Shown here: positions 50,365 through 59,850 of the stretch, in pieces
Layout of the letters: every line of letters starts with the position of its first letter
Numbering within the stretch: position 1 is the stretch's first letter
Assembly (NCBI RefSeq): GCF_000949475.1
Contig: NZ_JRHC01000003.1
Location: 434,001-498,000, forward strand
Length of the DNA stretch: 64,000 bases
From: Draconibacterium sediminis
GTDB lineage: Bacteria; Bacteroidota; Bacteroidia; Bacteroidales; Prolixibacteraceae
Reading direction: 5' to 3'
Notes under the pieces: model-generated
Told to the model about the DNA's origin: nothing
Databases searched by the model: none
Seen by the model: the letters and a program-made list of their open reading frames with translations, nothing else
Program-made: the position numbers and the translations under genes

Positions 50365-53300
50365 ATGAAAAAAAAACAGATGAAAGCGAGAAGATGGAAC
50401 TCCCGGTTCTCTCAACTTTTGCGTTTTGTAAGTATTACATGCCTTAGTTCTTTGGTAGGTTTTGCTTCTTTGGCAGCCGAAAATGAGCTGAGTTTAAGAA
50501 CTAACTCAGAGATGGTTCAAAATCAGGACCATAAAGTAACAGGAAAGGTTACTGATGATACTGGAGCTGCACTTCCGGGGGCAACAGTTGTAGTAAAAGG
50601 TACTACTGCCGGAACCGTTACAGATATTGATGGTAATTTCAGTTTGACCGGACTCAACGGCGATGAAACCATTGTTATTTCGTTTGTAGGTATGCTTCCA
50701 CAAGAAATTGCCATTGAGGGAAAAACTGAATTAAGCATCCGACTAAAAACTGACGCAGTTGGTATTGAAGAGGTAGTTGCCATTGGTTATGGTACACAGA
50801 AAAAACGTGATGTTTCCTCGGCAATTTCTTCGGTAAATTCTGAAACTTATCGTGATCGCCCGGTTGCTAACTTTGCACAAGGTATTAGCGGTCAGGTTGC
50901 CGGTGTATCTATTTCGCAAACTAATGGAGCACCTGGTGGAGGTAGCAATATCGTTATCAGAGGTATTGGTTCGGTAAACGCATCAAATGCACCGTTGTAT
51001 GTTGTTGACGGGCAGCCTTTACCCGATGGATTTAATAAAAATGAATCACCTATTAACTTTATCAATCCTGACGATATTGAGTCAATCGAGGTATTGAAAG
51101 ATGCGGCTTCGAGCGCTATTTATGGTACGCGTGCAGCAAACGGGGTGATTTTGATTACAACAAAAAGCGGTAAAAAAGGTAAAGGAAAAGTAAGCGTATC
51201 AGTGAGTTATGGGGTACAAAATGTATTGCGTAAATATGATGTGTTGAACACCGAAGATTATTTACAATATTACGAAGACTCAAGAGCCAATGCTTATTTG
51301 GTTGAAGACCCAAATCTTGGCACTGATGATCCGAATGCAGAATTATGGTCACGCTCTGATGATAATGAAACACGTATTGCTAACTGGAGTGAATATTCGC
51401 GTCATGCTTCAGCAATGCAAAGCCCAACCAGTAAACATTACCGCTGGATTACAGTATCGGATACTACCTATGCAATGGCTGCAAATGGTTACGAAACCGA
51501 TTGGCAGGACGAACTTTTTGGAACAGGAAATGTAACTGATGTACAGCTGTCTTTTTCAGGAGGAAACGATGATGTAACCTATTACGTTTCCGGTAGCGTG
51601 TATTCAAACGATGGAATGATTGAGGCTACAGGATATGATCGTTTTGGTTTTCGTTCGAATGTAGAAAAAAAAGTGAACAACTGGTTAAAGGTTGGTTTAA
51701 ACTTAGCTCCTACACTTGAAAAAACTGATTTCTTGTATAACTCAACATCTACCAATGGTAGTAATAACCCTCTTTTGGTTGCCGCTCAGTTAGGGCCAAT
51801 TTTTCCAACCCATAACGAAGATGGAACTTATTTTCGAACAGGAATGGAACTGGATAGCCCATGGGACTGGAACGTGGCTTTCTTAGCCAATCCATTAACC
51901 TTTAAAGACGTTACTGATGAGCGTAAAACAGCACGATTAAACTCGAATTTTTATACCGAAATAACACCAATGAAAGGTTTGGTCTGGAAATCGGCTTTTC
52001 ACTACGATTACCGCTTGCGTGAACGTAATTTTTATTTACCAAGTTATATTCCAACAAGTGCTCAAAAAACTCAACGTAACTGGGGGCAATACGACAATAG
52101 TGTTCGTCAGTACTGGGATGTACAATCGTTCTTAACTTATGCGCGCAGTTTTGGTGACCACTCGCTTACTGCAATGGTTGGTGCGTCGATGGAAGAAATT
52201 AACTACACATCGGCTTACATGAGAAAATACGATTTTCCACAAGACATTATTAATACCCTTAACCAGGGGGCCACAGTTGTCGACCAGCAAAACGATGCAC
52301 GTACCAACAGGTCGAGCGAAAGTATGATTGGCTCCTTTGCTCGTGCAAGTTATAATTACGCAGGGAAATATTACTTAACAGCTTCTATCCGTCGCGATGG
52401 TTCTTCTAAGTTTGGTTCAGAAAATAAATGGGCAACATTCCCATCTTTCTCTACTGCCTGGCGTATTTCCGACGAGAGTTTCTTTAGCCCGCTTTCATCA
52501 ATCATCAGCGATATGAAATTGCGTGCAGGTTGGGGTAAAATTGGTAACTCGGGGATTACAAATTACCTGGCGCTTGCCACACTTGGAACCAGTTCGTATG
52601 TTTTCGGAAGTGGTGCGACAACCACGGCTGCTTATTACGATAATAAAATTCCTAACGACTTTTTAGGTTGGGAAACTACCAAGGATTTAAGTATTGGTGC
52701 CGATGTTTCATTAGTTGATGGAAGAATTTCTCTTTCTGCCGATTATTTCCACCGCGAAACAGAAGATATGTTGTTTAACCTTCCTCTGCCATCGATTACC
52801 GGATTTGGAAATGTAAAACTAAACCTGGGATCGATGACAAACCAGGGATTTGAATACCTGTTAAATACCCGAAATTTTGTTGGCGAATTTACATGGAATA
52901 CAACAGCAACCCTATCGTATTACCGAAACATAGTTACCGATATTGGTGCCGATAAACGACCAATCGTAAACAATTCGGGATATACTACCGAAGGGCGACC
53001 TTTGGCAGGTTTGTGGGGTACCTACTCGTTAGGCGCCTTCCGCGATTGGGAAGACGTAAAAGCAAATCCGATCTTCAATGCCAATCAGTCGTCTTGGAGA
53101 AACAGGTCACAACCAGGATCGCCGAAAGTAGCCGATGTAAATGGCGATGGAATTTTGGATGCTTCGGACAGAACCATTTTAGGAACAGCAACACCCGATT
53201 TTATTTGGGGATTAACAAACACCTTTTCGTACAAAGGTTTTGATATGTCCATTAAATTTACTGGTCGTCAGGGTGGCCAAAAACTAATGACCGGAAGTTA

Positions 53301-53703
53301 CGGACTGACCATGTTCCGGGCACAGGGAAGGGCAAATATTACATACGATTATTTTAAAAATTATTGGACAGAAGAAAATCCGGATGCCAAATATCCGGCT
53401 CCAAACCGTAAACAATACGATAGCAGTGATGTTTCCGGTGGCCTGTTGTTTGATGCTACTTATGTATTACTCGAAAACATTACCCTAGGCTACACTATTC
53501 CTAAAAAGATATGCCAAAAAGCTGCAATTTCAAATGCACGCGTTTATGTAAATCTCGACAATGTTTGGTTATACTCAAATTACCCGGGTTACAACCCAAT
53601 GGGGAATTATCAAGGCGATTCTGCACTTTCTCAGGGAGTCGACCGCAACGGAGATTATCCTTTACCACGAACAGTTTCAATTGGTGTAAACGTTGAGTTC
53701 TAA
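50365..53703 (+). CDS. SusC-like TonB-dependent outer-membrane transporter (PUL 2)
   Basis: This 1112-residue importer has a basic, unusually long N terminus (MKKKQMKARRWNSRFSQLLR) before the hydrophobic signal (to about 38), then a linker, the CarboxypepD_reg-like domain (57-132; GKVTDDTGAALPGATVVVKG), IEEVVAIGYGTQ (134-145), the plug (NIVIRGIGSV, PLYVVDGQPL) and the barrel, ending in VNVEF. The barrel contains an Asp-rich turn DVNGDGILDASDRTILG, common in SusC proteins. It belongs to the same family as SusC1 but is clearly diverged, so the two loci likely import different oligosaccharides. The gene follows GH88 by 10 bases and precedes susD2 by 12. Confidence 0.96.
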   Translation: MKKKQMKARRWNSRFSQLLRFVSITCLSSLVGFASLAAENELSLRTNSEMVQNQDHKVTGKVTDDTGAALPGATVVVKGTTAGTVTDIDGNFSLTGLNGDETIVISFVGMLPQEIAIEGKTELSIRLKTDAVGIEEVVAIGYGTQKKRDVSSAISSVNSETYRDRPVANFAQGISGQVAGVSISQTNGAPGGGSNIVIRGIGSVNASNAPLYVVDGQPLPDGFNKNESPINFINPDDIESIEVLKDAASSAIYGTRAANGVILITTKSGKKGKGKVSVSVSYGVQNVLRKYDVLNTEDYLQYYEDSRANAYLVEDPNLGTDDPNAELWSRSDDNETRIANWSEYSRHASAMQSPTSKHYRWITVSDTTYAMAANGYETDWQDELFGTGNVTDVQLSFSGGNDDVTYYVSGSVYSNDGMIEATGYDRFGFRSNVEKKVNNWLKVGLNLAPTLEKTDFLYNSTSTNGSNNPLLVAAQLGPIFPTHNEDGTYFRTGMELDSPWDWNVAFLANPLTFKDVTDERKTARLNSNFYTEITPMKGLVWKSAFHYDYRLRERNFYLPSYIPTSAQKTQRNWGQYDNSVRQYWDVQSFLTYARSFGDHSLTAMVGASMEEINYTSAYMRKYDFPQDIINTLNQGATVVDQQNDARTNRSSESMIGSFARASYNYAGKYYLTASIRRDGSSKFGSENKWATFPSFSTAWRISDESFFSPLSSIISDMKLRAGWGKIGNSGITNYLALATLGTSSYVFGSGATTTAAYYDNKIPNDFLGWETTKDLSIGADVSLVDGRISLSADYFHRETEDMLFNLPLPSITGFGNVKLNLGSMTNQGFEYLLNTRNFVGEFTWNTTATLSYYRNIVTDIGADKRPIVNNSGYTTEGRPLAGLWGTYSLGAFRDWEDVKANPIFNANQSSWRNRSQPGSPKVADVNGDGILDASDRTILGTATPDFIWGLTNTFSYKGFDMSIKFTGRQGGQKLMTGSYGLTMFRAQGRANITYDYFKNYWTEENPDAKYPAPNRKQYDSSDVSGGLLFDATYVLLENITLGYTIPKKICQKAAISNARVYVNLDNVWLYSNYPGYNPMGNYQGDSALSQGVDRNGDYPLPRTVSIGVNVEF

Positions 53704-53715
53704 AACTGAAAAATT

Positions 53716-55191
53716 ATGAAGATGAATAAATTAAATATATTATTTGCAATGGTACTTGTATCATTGTTTGGGTGCGACGACTTTTTGGACAAAGCTCCGG
53801 AAGATACTTTGTCGCCAGCAGTTTACTATAATAATATTAACGAGCTAAAAACTGGCTTAGCAGGATGTTACAAGGTCTTGCAAGATATTTACACCCACGA
53901 TGGTGGTATGTATGAATATATTGAAATGGTTTCAGATGATGGTAAAGACCGCCAGATGACTGACCCATACCATATTTTTAAGAAAACCAATTCGCATTCG
54001 GCTTCAGCAATTTGGACGGATAACTACTTAATGATTTACCGGGTTAATACTCTCTTAGGGGTTCTTTCCACTTTTGAACCTGCCACTGATGCAGAAACCA
54101 AAGAGGTAAATGCGATGATGGGTGAATGTTACTTTTTACGTGGTTTGGCCTATATGAATCTGGTTCGCACTTATGGTGACGTACCGAAAGTAACCGAAAA
54201 ATTTGGTTCACCATCCGAAGCATTCGGCATAGGACGTTCTTCTGTGTCTGAAATTTATAACGATGTAATCATTCCCGATTTTCAGAACGCAGTCTCAATG
54301 TGTTATGTCAAAGGAGCAAGTCAGTTAAACGGCGAAGAAGCCCGTGCGAATAAAGGAAGTGCTTTAATGGGGCTGGCAAAAGCGCAAATGGAAATGCAGG
54401 ATTTTGGTTCAGCTGAGACTACGTTGAAAAGGTTAATTATCGATAAAGAGTCGGGAGAATATGGCTTAATGCCAAATCTAACCGATGTTTTCGACGATGC
54501 TAATAAATTCAACAAAGAATCAATTTTTGAGGTAAACTTTAATGTTGCAGCTGGTCAGCCTTCGTTCTATTTCAGAAATATGAGTAACGATATTTCTTTT
54601 ATTGTTGGAACCACATACACTAATATCTTTATGGTTTCTCATGATTTGCTCCAGGAGTTTACGGAATACGGAGAAGAGGATCGTTTATTTCATTCAGTTG
54701 ATTCTGGTTATGTTGAAGGAGCAACACCGGAGTTCCAGGCATTTCCTAAGAAGATGGCTCCGTCGCGCGCTGAAAGAGCTGCAATTAAAGATGTGGGTTC
54801 TGATTATAATTTTATTGTATATAGATATGCAGATGCTTTATTAATGTACGCCGAGTGTTTAATGAACAATGGCAAAACGGGCGATGCAATAACCTACATT
54901 AATATGGTACGCGAGAGGTCGAACATGGAGCCACTGGCCGACGATTTCAATTTAGATATATATTGGGTATTACACGAAAGGCGTATGGAGCTGGCATTCG
55001 AGTGTCATCGTTTCTGGGACATAAAACGTACAGGAAAAGCCATCGAAATAATTTCGGAAGCTTTAATGACGGTTACCGGCGAAGATTATGGGGTGCAAGA
55101 CAAACCAATTGAAGAATACCAGTTATTGTTCCCAATTCCAACAGGCGAAATTGAAAAGGACCAGACGCTACCTCAAAATCCTGGTTATTAA
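53716..55191 (+). CDS. SusD-like (RagB/SusD) surface glycan-binding lipoprotein (PUL 2)
   Basis: A 491-residue SusD homologue with a lipoprotein signal ending at Cys20 (LVSLFGC) and the typical start DDFLDKAPEDTLSP. MMGECYFLRGLAYMNLVRTYGDVP is the helix block found in the family, and ERRMELAFECHRFWDIKRTGKA the C-terminal signature. It pairs with SusC2, 12 bases upstream, as the surface lid of the importer. A second Met at residue 3 is possible as start. A small lipoprotein gene follows after 23 bases in the SusE position. Confidence 0.95.
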   Translation: MKMNKLNILFAMVLVSLFGCDDFLDKAPEDTLSPAVYYNNINELKTGLAGCYKVLQDIYTHDGGMYEYIEMVSDDGKDRQMTDPYHIFKKTNSHSASAIWTDNYLMIYRVNTLLGVLSTFEPATDAETKEVNAMMGECYFLRGLAYMNLVRTYGDVPKVTEKFGSPSEAFGIGRSSVSEIYNDVIIPDFQNAVSMCYVKGASQLNGEEARANKGSALMGLAKAQMEMQDFGSAETTLKRLIIDKESGEYGLMPNLTDVFDDANKFNKESIFEVNFNVAAGQPSFYFRNMSNDISFIVGTTYTNIFMVSHDLLQEFTEYGEEDRLFHSVDSGYVEGATPEFQAFPKKMAPSRAERAAIKDVGSDYNFIVYRYADALLMYAECLMNNGKTGDAITYINMVRERSNMEPLADDFNLDIYWVLHERRMELAFECHRFWDIKRTGKAIEIISEALMTVTGEDYGVQDKPIEEYQLLFPIPTGEIEKDQTLPQNPGY

Positions 55192-55214
55192 TATCAACTT
55201 TAAAAATTAGTACA

Positions 55215-55709
55215 ATGAAGAAATTTAAAAATATAGCACTGGTAGTGTCGCTTTTATCGGTAACACTTGTATCGTGTCTAAAAGAAGAAATAGCTTCTCC
55301 GGTTGTTGAAAGTGTAAAGTTTTACACCATTGATGAAAACAACAAATATAATGAAGTAACCAATCCGCAGAGTGGTGTAACCTACACCATTGGTGTTGAC
55401 AGTAATGCTGATCTTGTTGTAATTTGGCCAGGAGGAGAACGGGTAACAATGAAAAAATCCGGAACCGATATCGATTCAACAGATATTAACGGAAATGTTG
55501 TTCTCGCGAAAAGTAATTATTACAGCGATTATGGTTTGTTGCGTGCGAAAGGATTAAAAACGAATTTAAATGACCAGATTGGATGGGCTGCTTTATATAA
55601 GTACCCCGAAGCTGGAACATTTGATCTAACTGTAATTGCTACAAACCACGGTTACGATTCTTATGACTACGACCAACAAGTATTTCCATTCCAGGTTAAT
55701 ATAGAATAA
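55215..55709 (+). CDS. Small lipoprotein of unknown function in the SusE position
   Basis: This 164-residue protein has a clear lipoprotein signal ending at Cys21 (VTLVSC) followed by KEE. The rest is rich in beta-strand residues and could be one immunoglobulin-like or PKD-like domain: VESVKFYTIDENNKYNEV, GVTYTIGVDSNADLVVIWPGG, and the ending GTFDLTVIATNHGYDSYDYDQQV. I do not recognise a named family. Its place directly after susD2, before a strong terminator, is where PULs usually encode an additional surface glycan-binding protein, but it is much shorter than typical SusE/SusF or SGBP proteins. Binding of glycan is an inference from position. Confidence 0.85.
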   Translation: MKKFKNIALVVSLLSVTLVSCLKEEIASPVVESVKFYTIDENNKYNEVTNPQSGVTYTIGVDSNADLVVIWPGGERVTMKKSGTDIDSTDINGNVVLAKSNYYSDYGLLRAKGLKTNLNDQIGWAALYKYPEAGTFDLTVIATNHGYDSYDYDQQVFPFQVNIE

Positions 55710-55763
55710 TTCATTAGTTAGCAATAGTCCCACAGGGAATTAGTTTGGTTAGATGAATGAAAG

Positions 55764-55801
55764 GATAGGGCAGTAGATTATCTGCCCTATCTATGTTTTT
55801 T
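55764..55801 (+). terminator. Strong intrinsic terminator after the PUL 2 susC/susD operon
   Basis: GATAGGGCAG (55764-55773) pairs perfectly with CTGCCCTATC (55782-55791) around an 8-base loop, followed by TATGTTTTTT. It ends the GH88-susC2-susD2-lipoprotein transcript, leaving the GH105 gene to its own promoter. Confidence 0.88.
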
Positions 55802-55811
55802 AAGCTGAAAA

Positions 55812-55867
55812 TTGAACAAATTACCCATTGTGCAATATCTGTTCATATTTGGTAGGATTGTTCAATA
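55812..55867. promoter_or_regulatory. TTGAACA / TGTTCA half-site cluster before the GH105 gene
   Basis: TTGAACA lies at 55812-55818, the palindrome ATTGTGCAAT at 55827-55836, and TGTTCA starts at 55840 and 55859, 19 bases apart. The last reads TGTTCAATA, the same 9-mer as at 20632-20640. Counting TGTGCA at 55829, the steps are 11 and 19, like the first steps of the TGAAA array at 49060. CATATTTG (55844-55851) is one base off a -7 box. Candidate HTCS operator. Confidence 0.45.
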
Positions 55868-55938
55868 AATGGAACGGCTATTGAAATTAACCACACTTTC
55901 AAAAAAATAATTTTATCATCAGAAAATCGTTAAAACCA

Positions 55939-57045
55939 ATGAGACATTTATTTTTAGTAATAATATTGATTAGTTTAAATATTGTTGCTTTTGCGCAAAC
56001 TCCAACTCCAAAAAACATAAAAGAAGAAATGAAAAGAGTTGCCGATTGGCAAATCGAACATTTCGACCAATGTTACAGTAATCCTAAGAATCCGCATCAC
56101 CCATTGGCATGGCACAACGGAGCCTTATATGTTGGTATGGTAAAATGGGCAGCGATGGCCGATGACAATTCGTACTGGGAATGGATGAAAAATATAGGTG
56201 AAAAATACAATTGGCAATTACACGAAAGAAAATACCATGCTGACGATCATACAGTAGGACAAATGTATATCGAATTATACCGGAAATATGGTGATAAAGA
56301 AATGATAACCCCAACCATAAAACAGTTCGATTATATTATGTATCATCCAGCCCAAAGCAAACTGAACTGGAAAACTCCATACAATCAGGATAGATGGAGT
56401 TGGTGCGATGCTTTGTTTATGTCGCCTCCAGTTTGGGCAAAACTGTATAAGGTTACAAGCGAGAAAAAGTACCTCCAATTTATGATGGACGAATTTAAAG
56501 CCACCACCGATTTTCTATTCGATAAAAAAGAAAGCCTGTATTATCGTGATGAAAGCTACATAGGAGAACTTGACCACGGAACCAAAATATTTTGGGGACG
56601 TGGAAATGGCTGGGTATTTGCCGGACTTGCTAATATTTTGGAGGAGTTAGACCCAAGCACTAAGGAATACAAATATTTTCTGAAAATTTATAAAAAAATG
56701 GCCAAACGCCTCATTGAAATACAAACACCACAGGGCCATTGGGCAATGAGTTTGCTGGGGCAGGAATTTTATCCTACGCCGGAAACCAGCGGTTCATCGT
56801 TTTTTACTTTTGGTTTAGCCTGGGGTATCAATAACGGAATTTTAGATGCCGAGACTTATAAAGACCCGGTGATGAAAGCCTGGAATGCCATGGTGAGTTA
56901 TATTACTGATGATGGAATGTTGGGATACGTACAGCCGGTAGGAGCGGCGCCAGGAAAAGCATGGCCCGATAAAACAGAAGTATACGGAACAGGTGCATTC
57001 TTAAGTGCCGGTTCAGAAGTATATAAACTTGTTGGGGGCAAATAA
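55939..57045 (+). CDS. GH105 unsaturated rhamnogalacturonyl/glucuronyl hydrolase
   Basis: This 368-residue (alpha/alpha)6 enzyme resembles YteR/YesR. It hydrates the double bond of a 4,5-unsaturated uronic acid linked to rhamnose, releasing the uronate. A Sec signal (1-19, VAFAQ) has no lipobox, so the enzyme is probably periplasmic. Asp157 in WSWCDALFMSPPVW matches the catalytic Asp of YteR (Asp143). FWGRGNGWVFAGL (218-230) and the late QGHWAMSLL segment are family marks. GH105 occurs both in ulvan and in rhamnogalacturonan loci. It opens a third transcript of PUL 2 after a strong terminator and has GH2, GH106 and GH3 genes behind it. Confidence 0.93.
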   Translation: MRHLFLVIILISLNIVAFAQTPTPKNIKEEMKRVADWQIEHFDQCYSNPKNPHHPLAWHNGALYVGMVKWAAMADDNSYWEWMKNIGEKYNWQLHERKYHADDHTVGQMYIELYRKYGDKEMITPTIKQFDYIMYHPAQSKLNWKTPYNQDRWSWCDALFMSPPVWAKLYKVTSEKKYLQFMMDEFKATTDFLFDKKESLYYRDESYIGELDHGTKIFWGRGNGWVFAGLANILEELDPSTKEYKYFLKIYKKMAKRLIEIQTPQGHWAMSLLGQEFYPTPETSGSSFFTFGLAWGINNGILDAETYKDPVMKAWNAMVSYITDDGMLGYVQPVGAAPGKAWPDKTEVYGTGAFLSAGSEVYKLVGGK

Positions 57046-57130
57046 CAACAATGCCGATCGATTTAGTTGGATTTTATTATAACTCTCTACCCATAAGGAG
57101 AGATTCGTTTTAGTTAGTTAATTAGTAAAT

Positions 57131-57162
57131 GATTGTGGCAGGAATTGTATTCCTGCCCAATC
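57131..57162 (+). other. Strong hairpin between the GH105 and GH2 genes
   Basis: GATTG-GGCAGGAAT (57131-57145, one bulged T) pairs with ATTCCTGCC-CAATC (57149-57162) around a TGT loop, giving about 14 base pairs. No T-tract follows, so this is not a standard terminator. It lies 54 bases before the GTG start of the GH2 gene and could affect mRNA stability or processing. Confidence 0.6.
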
Positions 57163-57216
57163 ATAATCTCGACGAAACCTTATTTGACAACCAATAATAA
57201 TTTAAAAATACAAACT

Positions 57217-59688
57217 GTGAACTTTAGAATTTTAAAACTGATAATCGCCCTTTCGTTGTTTACAACAGTAAGTCTTTGGGCCCAAACCGAAGATGAAAAT
57301 ATTCTTCGCGAGATTAAGAAAATGACTTACGCCGGTTTTGAAACTGCAGAGCGTATTGTCGATACCAAACTGGACTTTAACCATAACTGGAAATTTAAGT
57401 TGGGCGAAAATATTGGTTTCGAAAATCCTGAGTTTGACGATTCTGACTGGCGGGTTCTTTCTGTTCCGCACGACTGGTCGGTAGAAGGGAAATGTGAAGA
57501 AGATAATCCGAGTGGAATTCGGGGCGGCTTTTACCCCATGGGGAAGGGACATTATCGCAAAACATTTGTGTTAGATGAAACGGCCAAAGGGAAGCGCGTG
57601 AAAATCCGGTTCGATGGCGTTTATATGAATTCTACCGTTTGGTTGAATGGTATGATGTTGGGGAATTATCCTTACGGTTTTACTACTTTTGAGTATGATC
57701 TGTCGCAATATCTCAACTATGATGGGAAAGAGAATGTTATTGCTGTTGAAGTAGATAACTCAGTGCAACCCAACTGCCGTTGGTACACAGGTTCCGGAAT
57801 TAACCGCAACGTGCATTTATACATTACGGAGCAACAGCACTTCCAATCATTTGAGACCTTTTTTCGTACCGTTTCGTTAGATGAAAACACGGCCAAAGTT
57901 AAAGTTGATTGTCGTGTAGTTTCCAACAATTATCCCGAAAGCGAACGTATTAAATTCCAGCTTCTGCCCACCGAGCCAACTTATGTTAAAAAAGATGCGA
58001 AGGTGGAAGTCAGTTTAAAAAATGCCACCGGAGAAATAGTTGCCAAAACATCCACAGAATTTAGGCTACGCGACTACGAAGAAAAAGATCTTAATTTTGA
58101 GATGACCGTTCAAAATCCGGAATTATGGTCGGATAAAACCCCAACGCTATACGATTTGAAACTTCAGCTGTTGGTTGAAGGCAAAGTGGTTAATACCGAA
58201 AATCATAAAGTGGGTATACGGGTTATCGAATTCAACAATACGCAGGGTATGTTAGTAAACGGCGAAAAGGTTATTGCCAAAGGCGTTTGTTTGCATAAAG
58301 ATGCGGCTTCGTTTGGAACCGCCGTACCTAAAGATGTTTGGCGTTTCCGGTTAGAAAAGCTGAAACGTATGGGCTGCAATGCCATCCGTACCCACGGACC
58401 TGTTGATCCGGTTTTTATTGAAGTTTGTGATGAGTTAGGTTTTTATATGATGTCGGAAGCGTTTGATGAATGGGAAAAAACCTGGGAGTTTGGTTTGTCA
58501 GAAAGTCCAAGTGGAAAATTGCCATACACGTATCACAAATACTTTAACCAGTGGGCAGAAACCGATTTGAAAGCTATGATTAAACGCGATAGGAATCATC
58601 CAGCGGTTTTTATTTATTCGATAGGAAACGAAGTGCCGGAACAGCGCTATACAAAAGGACCGGAAACACTTGTTAAACTGAGGGACTGGGCACACGAAAC
58701 CGATGACACACGACCAACAACCGTTGGCTGCGACTGGTCGCTATGGGGAAATCAAACCGGTTTTATGGATTCGATGGACATTGCAGGTTACAACTATCCC
58801 GATCGTTATTATCCAAATTTATACGAAGAGCAGCACGAACAATATCCCGACCGCATTTTATTGGGTACCGAAAACTACATCACACTGAAAAACTGGCTTG
58901 CTTTACGCGACAACGAATATGTTGTGGGCATGTTTTTATGGGTGGGTATCGATTACCTTGGAGAATCGCACCGCTGGCCTCGCCGCAGCTGGGAGTGGGG
59001 ATTAATTGACCTGGCCACTTTTGAAAAAAGTATGTATTACTACTGGCAGGCCTTTTGGTCTGAAGAGCCAATGGTGCACACTGCAGTATTGCTAAAAGAT
59101 GTAGAGCCATACAAATGGAGACCATACGATATGCGCTCGCACTGGAATTTCGAAAACAAAGATATGGATACGGTTTTTGTATTCAGTAACCAGCCTGAAG
59201 TGGAGTTATTTCAAAACGGGAAAAGTCTTGGCCGCCAGAAAGTAGATCCGGATACTTACAAAGGCATTTATGTGGTTGACTTTAAAAAAGGAAAACTGGA
59301 GTCGAAAGCTTACAATGGGAAAAAGGTAGTTGCCACTCATACAATTGAAACTGCCGGTGAAGCTGCTCAGCTGGGAATTAAAAACCAACGGGAAAATGCA
59401 AAATTCAACGAAGACGAACTTTTATTTCTAACAGCAGAAGTACAGGATAAAAAAGGAATAAGAACACCCTATGCAACCAACGAGATAACAGTTTCCGTTG
59501 AAGGGGGCGAATTAATTGGTTTGGATTCAGGAGACCAGTTTAGCCATGAATTGTTTAAGCAAAACGTTCGGAAAGCTCACGAAGGGCAGTTACTGTTAAC
59601 CGTAAAACCTTCGGGTAAAGGAGAACTAAAAGTAAGATGTAGTGCGGATGGTCTACAAGATGGAGTATTTGCTGTAAAGATCGAATAA
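57217..59688 (+). CDS. GH2 beta-glycosidase (beta-galactosidase/beta-glucuronidase type), GTG start
   Basis: This 823-residue enzyme cleaves a terminal beta-linked galactose, glucuronic acid or related sugar; which one is not clear. From GTG at 57217 the signal peptide is NFRILKLIIALSLFTTVSLWAQ (residues 2-23). The frame continues upstream to a TTG at 57133, but that lies in the hairpin and spoils the signal. The domains are a sugar-binding jelly roll (about 50-210), an immunoglobulin-like domain (215-320), a TIM barrel (325-600) with acid/base Glu472 (SIGNEVPEQ) and nucleophile Glu552 (LGTENY), then a DUF4982-like domain (WNFENKDMDTVFVFSN) and a C-terminal beta domain. Together these mark the Bacteroidota-type GH2. 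The catalytic set is complete. Confidence 0.92.
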   Translation: MNFRILKLIIALSLFTTVSLWAQTEDENILREIKKMTYAGFETAERIVDTKLDFNHNWKFKLGENIGFENPEFDDSDWRVLSVPHDWSVEGKCEEDNPSGIRGGFYPMGKGHYRKTFVLDETAKGKRVKIRFDGVYMNSTVWLNGMMLGNYPYGFTTFEYDLSQYLNYDGKENVIAVEVDNSVQPNCRWYTGSGINRNVHLYITEQQHFQSFETFFRTVSLDENTAKVKVDCRVVSNNYPESERIKFQLLPTEPTYVKKDAKVEVSLKNATGEIVAKTSTEFRLRDYEEKDLNFEMTVQNPELWSDKTPTLYDLKLQLLVEGKVVNTENHKVGIRVIEFNNTQGMLVNGEKVIAKGVCLHKDAASFGTAVPKDVWRFRLEKLKRMGCNAIRTHGPVDPVFIEVCDELGFYMMSEAFDEWEKTWEFGLSESPSGKLPYTYHKYFNQWAETDLKAMIKRDRNHPAVFIYSIGNEVPEQRYTKGPETLVKLRDWAHETDDTRPTTVGCDWSLWGNQTGFMDSMDIAGYNYPDRYYPNLYEEQHEQYPDRILLGTENYITLKNWLALRDNEYVVGMFLWVGIDYLGESHRWPRRSWEWGLIDLATFEKSMYYYWQAFWSEEPMVHTAVLLKDVEPYKWRPYDMRSHWNFENKDMDTVFVFSNQPEVELFQNGKSLGRQKVDPDTYKGIYVVDFKKGKLESKAYNGKKVVATHTIETAGEAAQLGIKNQRENAKFNEDELLFLTAEVQDKKGIRTPYATNEITVSVEGGELIGLDSGDQFSHELFKQNVRKAHEGQLLLTVKPSGKGELKVRCSADGLQDGVFAVKIE

Positions 59689-59820
59689 ACGACAAAAACA
59701 TAAGTTCTGGTATAAAAAGAAACAAAGGATTTGAAATAGGATTACTTATGAATGAAAGCTAAAATTGCCTCTCCAGTTTAATTCTAAACTAACTTTATTC
59801 TGGGAATAATGACAGGCACC

Positions 59821-59839
59821 TTTAGGATAAAAACCTAAA
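59821..59839 (+). repeat. Short hairpin in the leader of the GH106 gene at 59851
   Basis: TTTAGG (59821-59826) and CCTAAA (59834-59839) form a perfect 6-bp inverted repeat with a 7-base loop, ending 11 bases before the ATG. It is weak, and the only structured element seen in this 162-base gap. Confidence 0.4.
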
Positions 59840-59850
59840 AACTGTGAAAT

